Origin: Acidobacteriota bacterium | GTDB lineage: Bacteria; Acidobacteriota; Polarisedimenticolia; J045 | DNA: 9,011 bases | Assembly: GCA_020350085.1 (NCBI GenBank) | Contig: CP070706.1 | Span: 1,098,720-1,107,730, forward strand | Reading direction: 5' to 3' | Shown here: positions 1 to 6,855 of the stretch, in pieces | How the letters are laid out: the number at the start of each line of letters is the position of its first letter | How positions within the stretch are numbered: the first letter of the stretch is position 1 | Notes under the pieces: model-generated | What the model was told of the DNA's origin: nothing | What the model saw: the letters and a program-made list of their open reading frames with translations, nothing else | The model's database searches: none | Translations under genes and position numbers: made by a program

Positions 1-119
1 CCGAGGGTATCGAGCCATGCCTGGTTGACGTACAGGAGCCGGCCGTCGAGCGTGACGCTCTGAATCAGGTCGTGCGCGCTCTCGCACAGGTCGCGGAACA
101 GCCCGGGGTCTCCCGCCAT
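1..119 (-). CDS. N-terminal fragment of a PAS-domain sensor/signalling protein (runs off the left edge)
   Basis: Reading leftward from ATG at 119, the first 39 codons give MAGDPGLFRDLCESAHDLIQ followed by SVTLDGRLLYVNQAWLDTLG. The pattern 'ahDlIqsv..dGrllyvNqAwl..lG' is the start of a PAS sensory domain; the Asn-x-Ala-Trp segment and the D-G-R turn are typical. PAS domains usually precede histidine kinase, GGDEF or response-regulator modules, but that part lies outside the window, so the output function is unknown. An in-frame TAG (135-137) lies just upstream, so the protein starts at this ATG or at the GTG at 128. No Shine-Dalgarno sequence is visible. The gene is divergent from the transketolase gene. 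Confidence 0.72.
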   Translation of the reverse strand, partial: MAGDPGLFRDLCESAHDLIQSVTLDGRLLYVNQAWLDTL

Positions 120-393
120 GGCTGTCACAGAATACTACCGGCGCCGGGCCGCTTGCCGACAAACTCGACGAGGAGCCGATCAGCGGGCGAAAAGGAGGCG
201 GCAAGTGGTAGGGTGCGGGGCCGTCTTGCGGCGATCGCGCGCCGTGTGAAACCCTATGCGGCCGTGCGGCGGAGGGTTGCCACGGTGGCACCCCGCGAGG
301 GGGCCGTTCAGCCCGCCGGGAACGGCCCAGGGGCGGCGGGGCCGCGGGAGCGGACAGGACCGCCGATCCGCGACGAACAGCGAGGAGAACAGG
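120..393. other. Divergent intergenic spacer with a GC-rich leader hairpin
   Basis: This 274-base spacer separates the leftward PAS gene from the rightward transketolase gene. The clearest structure is a perfect 8-bp stem, GGGCCGTT (301-308) with AACGGCCC (321-328), closed by a 12-base loop and lying 66 bases before the transketolase ATG. No T-run follows it, so it is not an intrinsic terminator of the classical kind. I recognise no riboswitch family and no convincing promoter for the rightward gene. Open reading frames crossing this spacer have arginine- and proline-rich, low-complexity translations and are not credible genes. Confidence 0.4.
132..162 (-). promoter_or_regulatory. Possible promoter of the PAS gene
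   Basis: On the minus strand TAGTAT (137-132, four of six matches to TATAAT) lies downstream of TTGTCG (162-157, four of six matches to TTGACA). The 19-base spacing is longer than ideal. Transcription would begin about 6 bases before the ATG, giving an almost leaderless message, which fits the lack of a ribosome site. This rests on hexamer likeness alone. Confidence 0.22.
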
Positions 394-2745
394 ATGAGCA
401 AGCCAGCCTGGGAGAAGCCGTTTGCGGCGATCGAGCCGCACTTCCCCCACTGGGAGAAGACCAAGGACATCATCGATCAGTTCATCGACTTGGCACTCAA
501 CTATCGTCAGTCCGGCCATCCCGGCGGGAGCCGCTCCAAGGTGCACGCTCTCCTGTCGCTGTTGCTCTCGGGTGTGATGCGCTGGGACATCCGCCGGCCG
601 GACAAGCCGTTCAACGATCGTTTCGTGCTGATCGCCGGGCACACCTGCCCGCTGGTCTACGCCACGCTGGCGGCCCTGAACGAAGCTCTGCGGCTGCGTC
701 ACGAAGAAACCGGCGACGATCGCTACGCCGTCAAGCACGGCGCGCGCTGGCAGCTGACTTGGGAGGATCTGATGCGCCTCAGGCGCCGGGGCGGTCTTCC
801 GGGCCACGCCGAGTACGAAGGCAAGACACTGCTGTTCCGCTGGAACACCGGTCCCTCGGGACACGGATTTCCGCCATCGGTGGGCATGGCGATGGCGCTC
901 AAGCGCGCCGGTGCGGGCAGCGTCAGGGTCTTCGCGCTCGAGGGCGAAGGGGGCTACACGGCCGGCGCCGCTCACGAGTCGATCAATTCGGCGTGGGGCC
1001 TGGGGCTCGACAACCTGTTCGTGTTGATGGACTGGAACGATCACGGCATCGACGCGCGCCCCGCCTCGTCGGTCATGCACGGCTCGCCGGAGGACTGGTT
1101 CGCGAGCCACGGCTGGCGCACGCACGGAACCGAGCAGGGATCGGAGTGGAGCCCGCTCAACCGCGCGTTGCTCGAAGCGGTCTACGAGACCGATACCGGA
1201 CAGCGGCCCGCCTGCGTGTGGTTCAAGACGCGCAAGGGAAGGGGCTACGGCAAGTTCGACTATGCCTCGCACGGCAGTCCGCACAAGCTCAACTCGCCCG
1301 AGTTTTGGCAGACGAAAGAGACGTTTCAACAAAGATACGGCGTCCGGTTCGAAGGCTTCGGCGAGCCTGCGCCAAACGACGCTGGCGAGCGCACCGAGCA
1401 GGCACGCGCAAACTTCAGGCTCGTGGCAGACGTGATGCGGGCCGATCCAGAGCTTTATCGCTACCTTGCGGATCGGCTCGTCGAGTTGGGCGAGTCGGTG
1501 CCAGAAAGGCCCAACGGCTTCTTGCTCGACACGGGGCGCAATCCGTGGCGCGACCGGCGACTGACCGACTTCGAGCACTATCCCGAATCGATCTGGTTCG
1601 CCCCGGGCAGCAAAGCGCCCAATCGACAGGGGCTGGCGAACTGGGGCTCTTGGGCCAACGCGTGGTGCAAGCGCGAGTACGGCCGGCCGCTGTTTCTCGC
1701 GATGTCGGCGGATCTCGCCGAATCGACCAACGTCGCTGGCTTTGCCTAGCCGTTTGGCGAGTGGGACAACTACGGCGTTTACGAGCGGCAGAAGAGCCCC
1801 TCCGGGGTGCTGCTCCCGCAGGAGATCACCGAGTTCTGCAACTCGGGCATCAGCGCTGCGATCGCTTCGGTCAACTTCTCGGACGACCCAGAGCAGGAGT
1901 GGAACGGGTTTGGTGCGGTCTGCTCGACATACGGCTCGTTCAGCTATCTCAAGTACGGCTCGATGCGGCTCTACAGCCAGCTGGCGCAGGATTCGGACTT
2001 CAAGGTGGGTCCGGTGATCTGGGTCGCCGGCCACTCCGGCCCGGAAACGGCGGAAGACTCCCGCACGCACTTCGGCGTGTTCGCGCCATCGGTCACGCAG
2101 CTGTTTCCGGAAGGTCACGTTTGCGATCTGCACCCTTGGGAGGCAAACGAGGTCCCGGTCGTCATCGCGGCGGGCCTCGCAGCCGGCTTTCCGATCCTGG
2201 CGCTGCACCTGACGCGTCCGGCGGTGCAGATTCCGGACCGTCAGGCGCTCGGCATCGATGCGCACTTCGCCGCCGCCAAGGGCGCCTACCTGCTGCGCCG
2301 CTACCGGCCCGATCAGCCGCGCGGCGGCACCGTCATCGTGCAGGGGACGAAGAGCACGGACAATCTCGTCCACGCGTTGCCCGAGCTCGACCGACTCGGG
2401 CTGAACGTCAAGATCGTCGTCGCGGTCTCACCGCAGCTTTTCGCGCGCCAAAGCGAGTCGTATCGCCGAGAGGTTCTCTCTGAGGGCGATCGGCTCGATG
2501 CGATGGCGATCACCAACCGCTCGCGCGAGACGATTCGTCGATGGATGGCCACGGATGTTTCGCTCGACTACACGCTTTCGGCGGACCGTGACGATCGTTG
2601 GCGCACCGGGGGCAGCGTCGAGGACGTGATGGGAGAGGCCGGTCTCGATCCGGACTCTATCGTGGAGGGGATCGCCCGCTTCGTGCGCGAGCGCGATCAG
2701 CGGCTGAAGCGGATCGAGCAGATGCTCTCCGCGGCTCGCGGCTGA
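394..2745 (+). CDS. Transketolase-family ThDP enzyme, long form, interrupted by one in-frame TAG (1747-1749)
   Basis: This is a transketolase-like thiamine-diphosphate enzyme, expected to be cytosolic and to move two-carbon ketol units between sugar phosphates; its exact substrate is not known. Start: AGGAG (383-387) lies six bases before ATG 394. Reading through the TAG gives 783 residues, longer than ordinary transketolases (about 620-670). ThDP/metal half: GHPGG (41-45), AGH (81-83), NTGPSGHG (151-158), and GEGG...AG (184-191) followed by LDNL...DWNDHGID (205-220). Pyrimidine-binding half after the TAG: LLPQEITEF (473-481), which carries the likely catalytic Glu, then STYGSFSYLKYG, GHSGPETAEDSRTHFG and the C-terminal domain. 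The TAG is codon 452, in AGFA-TAG-PFGEWDNYG; close relatives, as I recall them, have Lys there. The frame is otherwise intact on both sides. As written, the sequence encodes a 451-residue fragment lacking the pyrimidine-binding half, and probably inactive. Also odd: the metal-site GDG motif reads GEG. Confidence 0.85.
1747..1749 (+). other. In-frame TAG inside the transketolase-like gene
   Basis: The amber codon splits a frame that is conserved and continuous on both sides. Upstream is MSADLAESTNVAGFA and downstream PFGEWDNYGVYERQK, with no overlap, gap or change of frame. One base change from AAG (Lys) would explain it. Possible causes are a sequencing error, a recent nonsense mutation, suppressor readthrough or, less likely, pyrrolysine. 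The codon does not sit at a known catalytic residue. A restart at GTG 1807 has no ribosome site and would begin inside a conserved strand, so a deliberate split gene is unlikely. Confidence 0.9.
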
Positions 2746-2766
2746 TCGGCGCACGTGCCGCGGAGC
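2734..2766 (+). terminator. Hairpin spanning the transketolase stop codon; weak terminator candidate
   Basis: GCTCGCGGC (2734-2742) can pair with GCCGCGGAGC (2757-2766) with one bulged base, closing a 14-base loop that includes the TGA. No T-run follows, so it may only slow polymerase or protect the 3' end. It lies before a possible new promoter for the next two genes. Confidence 0.25.
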
Positions 2767-2793
2767 AGGGACCGCCGCGCGCCGCATCCGGTT

Positions 2794-2799
2794 TAGAAT
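2794..2799 (+). promoter_or_regulatory. Possible -10 box for a leaderless transcript of the dehydrogenase pair
   Basis: TAGAAT matches the TATAAT consensus at five of six positions and stands out in very GC-rich sequence. It lies seven bases before ATG 2806, so transcription could start at or next to the start codon. No ribosome site precedes that ATG, which fits a leaderless message. No good -35 box is seen at the proper distance (2771-2776 is ACCGCC), so the call is tentative. Confidence 0.3.
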
Positions 2800-2805
2800 T
2801 CATGA

Positions 2806-3231
2806 ATGATTCCGCTGAGTCCCAGGCGGGCGCGGTTTCTCGTCTCTCTTGCGCCGACGATCGCGCCGGACGTGGCCACGCTCGACACGGCGGGACGCGC
2901 GCGGTTCGAGTCGATCGTGACCCGGGCGCTCGACGAGCGGCCAGCACAGGTCCGCCGGCAGCTCGGCCTGCTTCTCGATCTGGTCCGCTTCGCGCCGCTG
3001 TTGCGCTACGGGAGGCCGTTTGCGCGCTTGGACGCTCATCGGCAAGCGGCCTGGCTGCGCTGGCTCGAGGGCGCTCCGATCGTGCGGCTACGGGCCGGCT
3101 TCTGGGGCCTGAAGACGCTGGTCTACATGGGCTACTACGGCCAGCCCCACGTGTGGGGAAGTCTCGGTTATCGGCCGTTTTCGCGCGCGTCGTCGTCGGG
3201 GCGGGATCCCGGTGCGGAACGAGACGTATGA
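2806..3231 (+). CDS. Small subunit resembling gluconate 2-dehydrogenase subunit 3, partner of the GMC oxidoreductase
   Basis: This 141-residue protein has no detectable signal peptide or membrane segment. Its C-terminal part, from about residue 97, reads RLRAGFWGLKTLVYMGYYG then QPHVWGSLGYRPF. It matches the pattern of the small, poorly characterised proteins annotated as gluconate 2-dehydrogenase subunit 3-like, which are typically encoded directly before or after a GMC flavoenzyme. Here its last 20 bases overlap the GMC gene, which supports a two-subunit complex made by coupled translation. The last dozen residues (SSSGRDPGAERDV) look unstructured and are set by the overlap. Start: ATG 2806; a second ATG at 2802 is in another frame. 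Family assignment is by pattern recall and is moderate; the subunit's chemical role is not known from sequence. Confidence 0.68.
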   Translation: MIPLSPRRARFLVSLAPTIAPDVATLDTAGRARFESIVTRALDERPAQVRRQLGLLLDLVRFAPLLRYGRPFARLDAHRQAAWLRWLEGAPIVRLRAGFWGLKTLVYMGYYGQPHVWGSLGYRPFSRASSSGRDPGAERDV

Positions 3232-4714
3232 CATCGTGATCATCGGCTCGGGGGCCGGCGGCGGCACCGTCGCGGCGGCGCTCGCACCGCTGTGCGCAGA
3301 CGGCGTCAGGATGGCGGTGCTCGAATGGGGTGCGAAGCTCGGACCCGAGGATCTCACCGGCCGCGAGCTGGAGATGGCGCGCAAGCTCTACGTCGATGGT
3401 GGTGCAGTGCTGACAAGAGACGGAGCGATCACGCTCGCCGCGGGACGAGCCTACGGCGGATCGACCGTCGTTTACACCGGCACGTCGCTGCCAATCCCCG
3501 AACGGGTCATCGAGCGCTGGTCGGTTCCCGGTCTCGAGTGGAGCGACATCGATCAGCGCTGCCGGAAGTATCTCGCCGAGAACAACGCGCACCTGCTCAG
3601 CGAGGAGCTGATCAACGACAACAATCGACTGTTTCGCGAGGGGTGCGAGCGGCTCGGCTACCGCGTGGCGCCGTTTCCGATCAACACGCACGGCTGCCTC
3701 GGCTCTGGTCTATGCAACCTGGGCTGTCCGAACGGAGCGAAGCGAGGCACCCACGTCGTGCAGCTCCCGCAAGCCGAAGCGCACGGTGTGGAGGTGATCA
3801 CCCACTGCCGCGTGACGTCGATCGATGATCGGATCTGTCGCGCCGTCGTGACGCCGCCGGAGCACGGCGAGGCATCGCGTTGGGAGCCGGGTGAGTACGC
3901 GGTTCACGCCCGCATCGTCATCGTCTGCGCCGGAGCGCTGCACACGCCGGCGTTGCTGCTTCGCTCCGGCCTGGGATCGAAGCTCCCTGCGCTCGGACGG
4001 TATCTCACGCTACACCCAGCACTGATTCTCGTCGGCGAGCACGACCGGCCGATTGCGAACTTTCGCGGACACCCGAAGAGCTATTGGTCGGACCAGTTTC
4101 TCGACTCGCACGGCTTCGTGCTCGAGACCTGCATGTACTTCCCGTTCACCACCGCGAAGAACCTCATCGGATTCGGCGAGGAGCATGCCGAGCTGATGCG
4201 CGGTTTCGAACGGCTGCAGATGATTCTCGTGCTGGCAAACGATCCGGCGCGCGCGGAAAACCGCGTGACGGTCGACCGCGACGGGCATCCTGTCGTCGAC
4301 TACACGTTGACCGAAGGTGTTCTAGATGCCTTGCACGCGTCGATGAAGGAGGCCGCGAGGATCTTCTTCGCCGCCGGCGCCCGGCGGATTCACGCGCCCG
4401 CGGGCGTCACGTTCTTCATCGAGGCCCGCGACGAGGAGCGACTCGACGAGCTGATCCCGCGCAGCAACGTGCTGCCGGGGAGGATCTCGATCACGAGCGC
4501 CCACATCATGGGCGGCTGCCGCATGGGGCGCGAGGCCGCCACTTCGGTCACCGATGCCTGGGGCCGCGTGCACGGCTTCGACGGGTTGTTCGTGGCGGAC
4601 GCATCACTCTTTCCGCGCTGCTCCGAGGTCAACCCGTACGTGACCGTCATGGCGCTGGCCGACCGCGTGGCGGAGCGCGTGCGCAGCGACGCGCGCGAGC
4701 TGCTTTCACGGTGA
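3212..4714 (+). CDS. GMC-family FAD-dependent oxidoreductase (alcohol/sugar dehydrogenase type)
   Basis: This 500-residue flavoprotein should oxidise an alcohol or sugar hydroxyl using bound FAD; the substrate cannot be told from sequence. The N-terminal Rossmann motif is DIVIIGSGAGGGTVAAALA (7-25), followed by the GMC signature AYGGSTVVYTG (80-90). The C-terminal GMC domain has SAHIMGGCRMG (429-439) with catalytic His431, then LFVADASLFP and VNPYVTVMALA (473-483) with the paired Asn474. A cysteine cluster C162-x5-C168-x3-C172, followed by PNGAKRG, resembles the Cys-rich loop of long-chain alcohol oxidases and membrane dehydrogenase large subunits rather than soluble glucose oxidases. There is no signal peptide. 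The start is GTG 3212, inside the preceding gene, with only a weak ribosome site, so translational coupling is likely. Length is normal for the short GMC group. Confidence 0.9.
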   Translation: MRNETYDIVIIGSGAGGGTVAAALAPLCADGVRMAVLEWGAKLGPEDLTGRELEMARKLYVDGGAVLTRDGAITLAAGRAYGGSTVVYTGTSLPIPERVIERWSVPGLEWSDIDQRCRKYLAENNAHLLSEELINDNNRLFREGCERLGYRVAPFPINTHGCLGSGLCNLGCPNGAKRGTHVVQLPQAEAHGVEVITHCRVTSIDDRICRAVVTPPEHGEASRWEPGEYAVHARIVIVCAGALHTPALLLRSGLGSKLPALGRYLTLHPALILVGEHDRPIANFRGHPKSYWSDQFLDSHGFVLETCMYFPFTTAKNLIGFGEEHAELMRGFERLQMILVLANDPARAENRVTVDRDGHPVVDYTLTEGVLDALHASMKEAARIFFAAGARRIHAPAGVTFFIEARDEERLDELIPRSNVLPGRISITSAHIMGGCRMGREAATSVTDAWGRVHGFDGLFVADASLFPRCSEVNPYVTVMALADRVAERVRSDARELLSR

Positions 4715-4884
4715 CGTCGGGCGACCGGCTACGCGCCGTCGGACTCGAGATCGCATTTTCTTGTTGTGCGGCGCTACCGGTGCTTGATACCTTGGTGCTG
4801 CTGAAAGCTCTCCGGCGGAGATCTCCCATGCCCTCCACCCGACGCTCGCGAAGAGTGCCCTTGCCGGCGGACGAGCCGTGAACG
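4715..4884 (+). other. Spacer before xdhC with a hairpin that covers a ribosome site
   Basis: This 170-base gap is the only real spacer in the rightward gene run after position 3231. AGCTCTCC (4806-4813) and GGAGATCT (4817-4824) form an eight-position stem with one mismatch and a GGC loop. The right arm contains GGAG (4817-4820), the ribosome site of the short ORF at 4828. A second imperfect GC-rich stem lies near 4722-4741. No terminator with a T-run and no clear promoter is visible. Confidence 0.35.
4828..4881 (+). CDS. Possible 17-residue leader ORF upstream of xdhC
   Basis: The ORF MPSTRRSRRVPLPADEP starts at an ATG placed eight bases after GGCGGAG (4814-4820), a better ribosome site than that of xdhC itself. 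Its TGA (4879-4881) is in the xdhC frame and only three bases before the xdhC ATG, so ribosomes finishing it could restart on xdhC. Five Arg codons lie in its first nine positions. The ribosome site is partly paired in the hairpin at 4806-4824, which would allow translational control. It has no known relatives that I recognise and may be chance. Confidence 0.3.
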   Translation: MPSTRRSRRVPLPADEP

Positions 4885-6000
4885 ATGCGCGAGCTGCGTG
4901 ACATTCTGAGAGCGATCGAGGCGGCCGGTGCGGGCGAGCGACCGCTGGTTCTGGCGACGCTGGTGCGCCGAGAAGGATCTTCGTATCGCCGGCCGGGGGC
5001 TCGCTGGCTGTGGAGCCGCGGGGCGCCCCCGGTCGGGATTCTCGGCGGGGGTTGTTTCGAGGACGACGTGGCCGAACACGCCGCTGAGGTCTGCCGAGAG
5101 GGCCAGCCGCGGCTCGTGCGCTACGACTTGTCGGCCGACGAGGAGAGTCTCGTGTGGGGCCTGGGCGTAGGATGTCCCGGCATCGTGGAGGTCCTGATCG
5201 AAGGCGTGCCGGAGCGTGACGGGAGCGGCTATCTCGAAACGCTGCGCGACTGGATGGTCCACCGTCGGCGCGGGGTCGTGGTCACCGTGGGACGTCCCGT
5301 CGAGGCCGCGCCGGTGCGCTTGGGCCAGCGCGTACTGGTCGATGAGAGCGGCGTGCGCTACTGCGATCTTCCTCGGGGACCCGCAAGCGAGACCGTGATC
5401 GAGTTGGCCCGCGCTCTGGTGGCTGGCAGCGAGGGTGATCTCGCCGAAGCGCAGCAGCGCGCCGGCGCCGAGCTGTTCGTCGAGCGGTTCGCACGGTCCG
5501 TCGCGTTGTGGATCTTCGGTGCCGGTGCGGATGTGCCGCCGCTGGTCGAAGCCGCGTCGGCTCTCGGTTGGAGCGTGAGCGTGATCGACGATCGACCGCT
5601 GCGGCTCGATCCCGCGCGGTTCGGACGAGACGTTCGTCTCATCCACGCGTCACGGGGCTCGCTCGAGGAGTTGCCCGGCGTCGATGACGCGACGGCAGCG
5701 CTCGTTTCGACGCACAGCTTCGCGCGGGACGCGGCCTGGCTCGCCGCCCTACTCGGCATCGAGCTGCCGTATCTCGGCCTGGTCAGCTCGCGAAAGCGCC
5801 GCGAGAGCTTGCTGGGCGCGCTCCCCGCCGCGGCACGCCAGCGTTTGCACGCGCCGGCCGGCCTCGATATCGGCAGCGAGACGCCGCAAGAGATCGCGCT
5901 CGCGATCGTGGCTGAGATTCGTGCGGTGCTCGCCGGTCGCGCGGGGGGTTTGCTGCGCGACAGCGCGCCACGGCGAGCCCGCGATCCCGCCACGCCATGA
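4885..6000 (+). CDS. xdhC: XdhC/CoxI-family molybdenum hydroxylase maturation factor
   Basis: XdhC-family proteins bind molybdenum cofactor, help add its terminal sulfur ligand, and hand it to xanthine dehydrogenase-type or CO/aldehyde dehydrogenase-type hydroxylases in the cytoplasm. The 371-residue protein has both family domains. The N-terminal XdhC/CoxI domain shows GSSYRRPGAR (31-40), GILGGGCFEDDV (51-62) with the conserved Cys, and GLGVGCPG (92-99) with the second conserved Cys. The C-terminal Rossmann domain shows ALWIFGAGADVPPLV (207-221), STHSFARDAAWLAALL (275-290), YLGLVSSRKRRESLL (296-310) and LHAPAGLDIG...PQEIALAI. The in-frame TGA at 4879-4881 rules out a longer start than ATG 4885; the ribosome site is weak. 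The stop overlaps the mocA start in ATGA. No hydroxylase subunits are nearby, so its client (Xdh, Cox or an aldehyde oxidoreductase) is unknown. Confidence 0.92.
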   Translation: MRELRDILRAIEAAGAGERPLVLATLVRREGSSYRRPGARWLWSRGAPPVGILGGGCFEDDVAEHAAEVCREGQPRLVRYDLSADEESLVWGLGVGCPGIVEVLIEGVPERDGSGYLETLRDWMVHRRRGVVVTVGRPVEAAPVRLGQRVLVDESGVRYCDLPRGPASETVIELARALVAGSEGDLAEAQQRAGAELFVERFARSVALWIFGAGADVPPLVEAASALGWSVSVIDDRPLRLDPARFGRDVRLIHASRGSLEELPGVDDATAALVSTHSFARDAAWLAALLGIELPYLGLVSSRKRRESLLGALPAAARQRLHAPAGLDIGSETPQEIALAIVAEIRAVLAGRAGGLLRDSAPRRARDPATP

Positions 6001-6584
6001 GCCGTCAGATCGCGGCGATCGTCTTGGCGGCCGGCGAATCGTCCCGGCTTTGCCGGCCGAAGCAGCTCGTCGATTTCGAGGGTCAGCCGCTCGTGCGTCG
6101 CGCCGCGACGACGGCGCTCGGCGCCGGGTGTCGGCCGGTGATCGTGGTGCTCGGGGCCCATGCCGAGCACGTCGAACGAGCGCTCGAGGGGCTCGACGTC
6201 GAGACGATTCTCAATCGCGACTGGCGCTCCGGAATGGCCTCATCGATGCGAGCTGGGCTGGCACTCGCCGAGAGCGTGTCGCCCCGCGCGGACGCCGCGA
6301 TCATGCTGCTCGCCGATCAACCCGAGGTAAGCGCCGATCTACTGCGGGAGATGATGCGCTTGCACACGGACGAAGCGGCACCGGTCGTCGCCTGTGCCTA
6401 CCAAGACACGCTCGGCGTTCCGGCGCTGTTCGACCGGCAGTTCTGGTGCCAGCTGACACGAGTCCGAGGCGACCGCGGTGCGCGCGACTGGCTGCGCGCT
6501 CGCGCCGACCGCGTGACGTCGGTGCCGTTTCCCGGGGCAGGAGTCGATATCGACGACGAGCAAGATCTGCAGCGCGTGCGCTGA
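5997..6584 (+). CDS. mocA: MocA-type molybdenum cofactor nucleotidyltransferase (probably cytidylyltransferase)
   Basis: The 195-residue product has the MobA-like NTP-transferase fold. By family it adds CMP (or GMP) to molybdopterin; the pairing with XdhC favours the CTP-using MocA role for xanthine-oxidase-family enzymes. Motifs: IVLAAGESSRLCRPKQL (8-24), the nucleotide-binding loop, with Lys22 in place; NRDWRSGMASSMRAGL (73-88); LLADQPEV (104-111) with the metal-binding Asp; GVPALF (140-145); GDRGAR (158-163); and the C-terminal GVDIDDEQDL (182-191). The loop has Cys19 where Gly is usual (RMGxPK becomes RLCRPK), a mild oddity. Its ATG overlaps the xdhC stop and there is no separate ribosome site, so the two are co-translated. 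The last 38 bases of the conserved C-terminal coding segment recur downstream at 6902-6939. Confidence 0.9.
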   Translation: MSRQIAAIVLAAGESSRLCRPKQLVDFEGQPLVRRAATTALGAGCRPVIVVLGAHAEHVERALEGLDVETILNRDWRSGMASSMRAGLALAESVSPRADAAIMLLADQPEVSADLLREMMRLHTDEAAPVVACAYQDTLGVPALFDRQFWCQLTRVRGDRGARDWLRARADRVTSVPFPGAGVDIDDEQDLQRVR

Positions 6585-6706
6585 GCGTCGGTGGCCGCAC
6601 TTGGAGAGTCTTTGGTCGTGGTCATTGGAAGGTCGCCCTCATCGACGTCGTCTCCCGTCCCATGAATCGCCAGGACTCTCTCGCATGGCGCCTGAACTGA
6701 CAACAG

Positions 6707-6800
6707 TGTAGCGACAGGGCTTGCCCTGTCAGACCGGCGCGCAGCGCCGGATATTCCTCGCGCGGCACGCGAGTATGACAGGGCAGGCCTTGTCGCTACA
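6707..6800. repeat. REPIN-like element: inverted pair of GTAG-headed hairpins
   Basis: The arms 6707-6731 and 6776-6800 are inverted copies, matching at 23 of 25 positions. Each arm, read inward, begins TGTAGCGACA and is itself a hairpin: GACAGGGC-TT-GCCCTGTC (6713-6730) on the left and GACAGGGC-AG-GCCTTGTC (6777-6794, one G-T pair) on the right. Each is followed inward by a second, different hairpin: CCGGCGC-GCA-GCGCCGG (6734-6750) and CTCGCG-CGGCA-CGCGAG (6757-6773). A GTAG tetranucleotide next to a hairpin, in opposed pairs about 100 bases apart, is the hallmark of REP sequences mobilised by RAYT (TnpA-REP) transposases. The transposase is not in the window. The element could also act as a two-way terminator between the convergent genes. 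Confidence 0.75.
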
Positions 6801-6855
6801 GATGATCTAAAAACGAAACGGTTGTCAATGGATGGAGATCGGAAGGTGGAACGAA

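Noticed and set aside
120..393. A riboswitch or SRP-like RNA in the divergent spacer
   Set aside because: A hairpin is present but none of the conserved core motifs I know (thiamine, cobalamin, SAM, SRP loop) can be found.
72..2483. An 803-codon open frame on the + strand across the transketolase region
   Set aside because: Its translation is Arg- and Ala-rich with no domain, and it overlaps the recognisable transketolase frame; long spurious frames are expected in GC-rich DNA.
1807..2745. The second half of the transketolase as a separate gene starting at GTG 1807
   Set aside because: No ribosome site, and the start would cut into conserved sequence (the PFGEWDNYG segment before it still matches the family), so the halves belong to one interrupted frame.
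2657..3691. A 344-codon minus-strand frame opposite the dehydrogenase genes
   Set aside because: Low-complexity Arg/Ala/Pro translation with no domain, lying opposite two well-supported genes.
4879..4881. Another possible recoded UGA just before xdhC
   Set aside because: The 17 codons before it match no part of the XdhC family, and XdhC is complete from ATG 4885, so it is an ordinary stop.
6707..6800. CRISPR array
   Set aside because: Only two inverted arms with no regular spacers or direct repeats; the structure is that of a REPIN.
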